Positions 7,345 through 9,364 of a stretch of DNA of 9,364 nucleotides are shown here, one piece after another. The notes below the pieces were generated by a model that was not told the DNA's origin, ran no database searches, and saw only the letters and a program-made list of their open reading frames with translations. The position numbers and the translations under genes were made by a program. The DNA comes from JABZIP01 sp052173355 (GTDB lineage Bacteria > Bacillota > Clostridia > Peptostreptococcales > Anaerovoracaceae): NCBI GenBank assembly GCA_052173355.1, contig JBQMYS010000050.1, positions 1-9,364 of the forward strand, read 5' to 3'. The number at the start of each line of letters is the position of its first letter. Position 1 is the stretch's first letter.

Positions 7345-7914
7345 ATGCTTTACGATGAAAGAAATTTTGAAAAAGAAGTAGCACTTGAGGTTGCGAAAAA
7401 GATGGCTACAGCTGCGAGGACAGCGCCTAAAGCAAGTGGATTTGATAAATTGGAAATTTTGGTTTTGGATGGAGAAGAAAAAGATAAATTGGCGGAGGCG
7501 CTTAGCGAAGCAGGGAAAAATAGGGGTATAGATTTTTTTGTTCGTGATGCAGGGAATTTAAAAGCAAGTGAAGCGGTAGTTTTGATAGGTATGAATAATA
7601 TACCTTTTGGACTCGGGCAGTGTGGAATTTGTGGATTTTCCGACTGTGCAACCATGAAAAAAGCAGGTGGCAGATGCAGTTTTAATGTTAGTGATTTAGG
7701 TATTGCGGTAGGTTCGGCGGTTAGTATTGCCGCTGATAATAGGATAGATAACAGGGTGTTATATTCGGCAGGCAAAATAGCAGTTGAAGAAGGATTCTTT
7801 GATAAAAGTATATGCCTTGCATATGCAATTCCATTGTCTATAAGTAGTAAAAGTATATTTTTTGATCGTGGAAAAAATGATAAAGCTGCCGGCAATGAAT
7901 GTCCACATGCTTAG
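7345..7914 (+). CDS. DUF2148 ferredoxin-domain-containing protein
   Basis: This 189-residue soluble protein matches the DUF2148 family, found mainly in anaerobes and of unknown function. The N-terminal part has the family's TAARTAPKASGFDKLE block (22-37). The key region is QCGICGFSDC (92-101) followed by Cys111 in GGRCSFNVSDLGIAVGSAV. Cys93, Cys96, Cys101 and Cys111 could hold an iron-sulfur cluster, the reason for the family name, but the binding is inferred. Further cysteines are Cys157 and Cys186 near the end (ECPHA). The ATG is preceded by GGAAGGA ending 7 bases upstream. It lies 36 bases after the YitT gene and is the last plus-strand gene of the cluster. Its TAG overlaps the stop codon of the convergent PAP2 gene. 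Confidence 0.88.
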   Translation: MLYDERNFEKEVALEVAKKMATAARTAPKASGFDKLEILVLDGEEKDKLAEALSEAGKNRGIDFFVRDAGNLKASEAVVLIGMNNIPFGLGQCGICGFSDCATMKKAGGRCSFNVSDLGIAVGSAVSIAADNRIDNRVLYSAGKIAVEEGFFDKSICLAYAIPLSISSKSIFFDRGKNDKAAGNECPHA

Positions 7915-8573
7915 GATTTTTTTAGTAAATGAAAAAATGGGGAAAAGCCAATAGTAGCAAATGTGAAAAATAGACCCAAAAATATTCCTGCCAGCACATC
8001 ACTCGGGAAATGAACACCTAGGTAAATTCTGCTTATTGCAATTAAAAAAGGTAAAAAGATTAAGATTAAAAATAGAACTTTTAAGAAAACTTTAGAAGTT
8101 CTATTTTTTTCTATTTTCAACAGTTTATAAGTAAAATAAGCCATTAGCAGATAAAAAACGATACTTGACGTAGTATGGCCGCTGGGAAAACTGTAAGTGT
8201 GCTCTATTACGAGGTGCGGTATTGCTTGCGGGCGGCTTCGCATAATCAAATGTTTGAAACCCGTATTGAGAAGTGAAGCCGCCGCAAGAGGAAGAACTAC
8301 GGCGAAGCCGTAGTTCTTGCGAAGTTTTGGAATCAAAACCAATACTGCACCGGCAGCTGTTAGAAAAGTGGTACTTCCCAAATTGGTTATAAATTTAAAA
8401 ATTGAAGTCAGATATACATTTCTTAGGGTTTCTGCAAATTTCAAACAGGTTGTATCCCAATTTTGTATATACAAATTTGCAGGTAAATAAAGTACCTGGA
8501 CTGATAGGAAGCCAAATGCTACGAGAAACAAAAGAGATATGAGTTTTAGCCACAGATTCGGATTGTTATTCAT
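7911..8573 (-). CDS. PAP2-superfamily membrane phosphatase
   Basis: This 220-residue membrane protein is of the type 2 phosphatidic acid phosphatase family, which removes phosphate from lipid phosphates such as phosphatidic acid or undecaprenyl pyrophosphate. All three catalytic blocks are present: KHLIMRSRP (107-115), PSGH (130-133) and SRIYLGVHFPSD (181-192), with His133 and His188 as the expected catalytic histidines and Asp192. About six membrane segments are seen (8-30, 55-80, 87-105, 134-152, 163-180, 193-212). The ATG has AAAGGA about 7 bases before it. It starts 29 bases after the purL stop on the same strand, so it probably shares that transcript. The substrate cannot be told from the sequence; UppP-like recycling of the cell-wall lipid carrier is only one possibility. 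Two G+C-rich inverted repeats lie inside the gene. Confidence 0.93.
   Translation of the reverse strand: MNNNPNLWLKLISLLFLVAFGFLSVQVLYLPANLYIQNWDTTCLKFAETLRNVYLTSIFKFITNLGSTTFLTAAGAVLVLIPKLRKNYGFAVVLPLAAASLLNTGFKHLIMRSRPQAIPHLVIEHTYSFPSGHTTSSIVFYLLMAYFTYKLLKIEKNRTSKVFLKVLFLILIFLPFLIAISRIYLGVHFPSDVLAGIFLGLFFTFATIGFSPFFHLLKKS
8225..8288. repeat. Imperfect long-loop inverted repeat inside PAP2 gene
   Basis: CTTGCGGGCGGCTTC at 8225-8239 and GAAGCCGCCGCAAG at 8275-8288 are reverse complements except for one extra G in the left arm. The loop is 35 bases. On the coding strand the arms cover codons 96-100 (Leu-Ala-Ala-Ala-Ser) and 112-117, which include the catalytic Arg-Pro. The arms are far richer in G+C than the gene around them. 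Confidence 0.7.
8292..8318. repeat. Perfect 12-bp inverted repeat with 3-base loop inside PAP2 gene
   Basis: AAGAACTACGGC (8292-8303) and GCCGTAGTTCTT (8307-8318) pair perfectly around a GAA loop. On the coding strand each arm is exactly four codons (Lys86-Gly89 and Ala91-Leu94) and the loop is the Phe90 codon. CGCAAG (8283-8288) can also pair with CTTGCG (8316-8321), giving a longer stem with a bulge. No long T-run follows on either strand, so this is not a standard terminator. Confidence 0.85.
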
Positions 8574-8602
8574 ATTTATTTCCTTTCAGTTAGGTTTTTG
8601 CA

Positions 8603-9364
8603 TTATTTGAAGTATTTTACAGCAGAATCAAACATTTTTATATCGTAGTTGCCGATTACATTTTTGTAAAGACCGTTTCCTATACGTTCGCTATGCCCCA
8701 TTTTACCAAAGACTCTGCCGTCAGGAGAGGTTATACCTTCTATAGCGCATACAGAGCCGTTAGGATTGAAGTTTATATCGAAAGTAGGGTTGTTATCAAA
8801 ATCCACATATTGAGTTGCAACTTGTCCGTTTTCAAATAGCTTTTTAACTACATCGTCAGAAGCGATAAATCTACCCTCGCCATGAGAAATAGGTACATGG
8901 TAAACTTCTCCTACTCTTACTTGTGAAAGCCAAGGAGATTTGTTTGAAACGATTTTTGTACGTACAATTTTTGATTGATGCCTGCCGATTTGATTAAATG
9001 TAAGTGTAGGAGTATGTGCATCAGATTCTGTGATTTTGCCGTAAGGAACGAGCCCAAGCTTGATGAGTGCTTGAAAACCGTTGCAAATGCCGGCAATCAG
9101 ACCGTCTTTTTTGTTTAATAGAGATTCAACTTCCTCTTTTATAAGCGGATTTCTAAAAAATGATGTGATAAATTTACCGCTACCGTCAGGTTCATCTGCA
9201 GCGGAAAACCCGCCGGGTATAAATAGAATTTGCGTTTTACTTAGTTTTTCAGCAAATTTTTCTATGCTTTTTTGTATCAGGTCTGAGTTCAAGTTGTTTA
9301 CTATGAATATCTCAGTTTCAGATCCTGCATTTTCAAATGCTTTCGCACTGTCATATTCGCAGTT
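8603..9364 (-). CDS. purL: Phosphoribosylformylglycinamidine synthase, C-terminal part (5'-partial)
   Basis: The last 253 residues of the fused FGAM synthase are visible; the frame stays open to the right edge, so most of the gene lies outside. The full enzyme turns FGAR, glutamine and ATP into FGAM in purine synthesis. What is seen is the class I glutamine amidotransferase domain that supplies ammonia: NCEYDSAKAF at the edge, FIPGGFSAADEPDGSG, then AGICNGFQ with the catalytic Cys (residue 94 of the visible part, codon at 9083-9085), PISHGEGRF, and GHSER giving the catalytic His224 and Glu226. The asparagine-rich start at 9292 that a simple start search would give is internal. A separate PurQ is less likely, since the SAADEPDGSGKF type belongs to the long single-chain form found in Clostridia, but the window cannot prove the fusion. 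PAP2 follows after 29 bases. Confidence 0.93.
   Translation of the reverse strand, partial: NCEYDSAKAFENAGSETEIFIVNNLNSDLIQKSIEKFAEKLSKTQILFIPGGFSAADEPDGSGKFITSFFRNPLIKEEVESLLNKKDGLIAGICNGFQALIKLGLVPYGKITESDAHTPTLTFNQIGRHQSKIVRTKIVSNKSPWLSQVRVGEVYHVPISHGEGRFIASDDVVKKLFENGQVATQYVDFDNNPTFDINFNPNGSVCAIEGITSPDGRVFGKMGHSERIGNGLYKNVIGNYDIKMFDSAVKYFK

Noticed and set aside
7311..7358. Short 15-residue open frame between the YitT and DUF2148 genes
   Set aside because: No ribosome site precedes its ATG and it overlaps the start of the next gene. It is more likely a chance frame.
7350..7895. Long open frame on the minus strand (181 codons) opposite the DUF2148 gene
   Set aside because: It lies wholly within a well-supported gene, has low-complexity Ser/Ala/Leu/Pro-rich composition and no family features. 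It is a codon-bias shadow.
8292..8328. Palindrome in the PAP2 gene as a Rho-independent terminator
   Set aside because: On the plus strand only TTTT follows, six bases after the stem, and on the minus strand no T-run follows. It is also inside a coding gene.

Overview
The window looks like chromosomal DNA of a low-GC Gram-positive anaerobe, probably in Clostridia. The pointers are A+T-rich codons, AGGAG-type ribosome sites, a GyrB of the short Gram-positive form, a sigma factor of the SigB/SigF/SigG group, a YitT-family protein, a DUF2148 iron-sulfur candidate and a fused FGAM synthase. The genus is not certain. Gene density is very high: no stretch over about 75 bases lacks a gene, and I see no tRNA, rRNA, CRISPR, insertion sequence or phage gene.

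Layout. Bases 2-202 hold the 3' part of a RelB/DinJ-like antitoxin gene, cut by the window edge, with no toxin gene after it. A good housekeeping-type promoter (212-240) follows. Then come six plus-strand genes: gyrB, gyrA, a SigB/F/G-type sigma factor, trpS, a YitT-family membrane protein and a DUF2148 protein. The gaps between them are 5, 24, 3, 20 and 36 bases. With no terminator-like hairpin between them, they can be read as one transcription unit. From the other side come two minus-strand genes: the C-terminal end of purL (entering from the right edge) and, 29 bases after it, a PAP2-family membrane phosphatase. The two convergent groups meet at 7911-7914, where the stop codons overlap.

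How the genes fit together. GyrB and GyrA form the gyrase tetramer that sets DNA supercoiling. The sigma factor would direct RNA polymerase to alternative promoters, but no anti-sigma or anti-anti-sigma gene lies beside it. TrpS charges tryptophan tRNA. YitT-like and DUF2148 proteins are poorly understood, and nothing here gives them a shared pathway with the others. PurL carries out the fourth step of purine synthesis.

Most of the window is ordinary housekeeping DNA and I see no clear new system. The points worth a second look are the sigma factor without visible partners inside a gyrase operon, a G+C-rich pair of inverted repeats inside the PAP2 gene (one exactly in codon register), the overlapping convergent stops, and the degenerate-looking antitoxin end upstream of gyrB.
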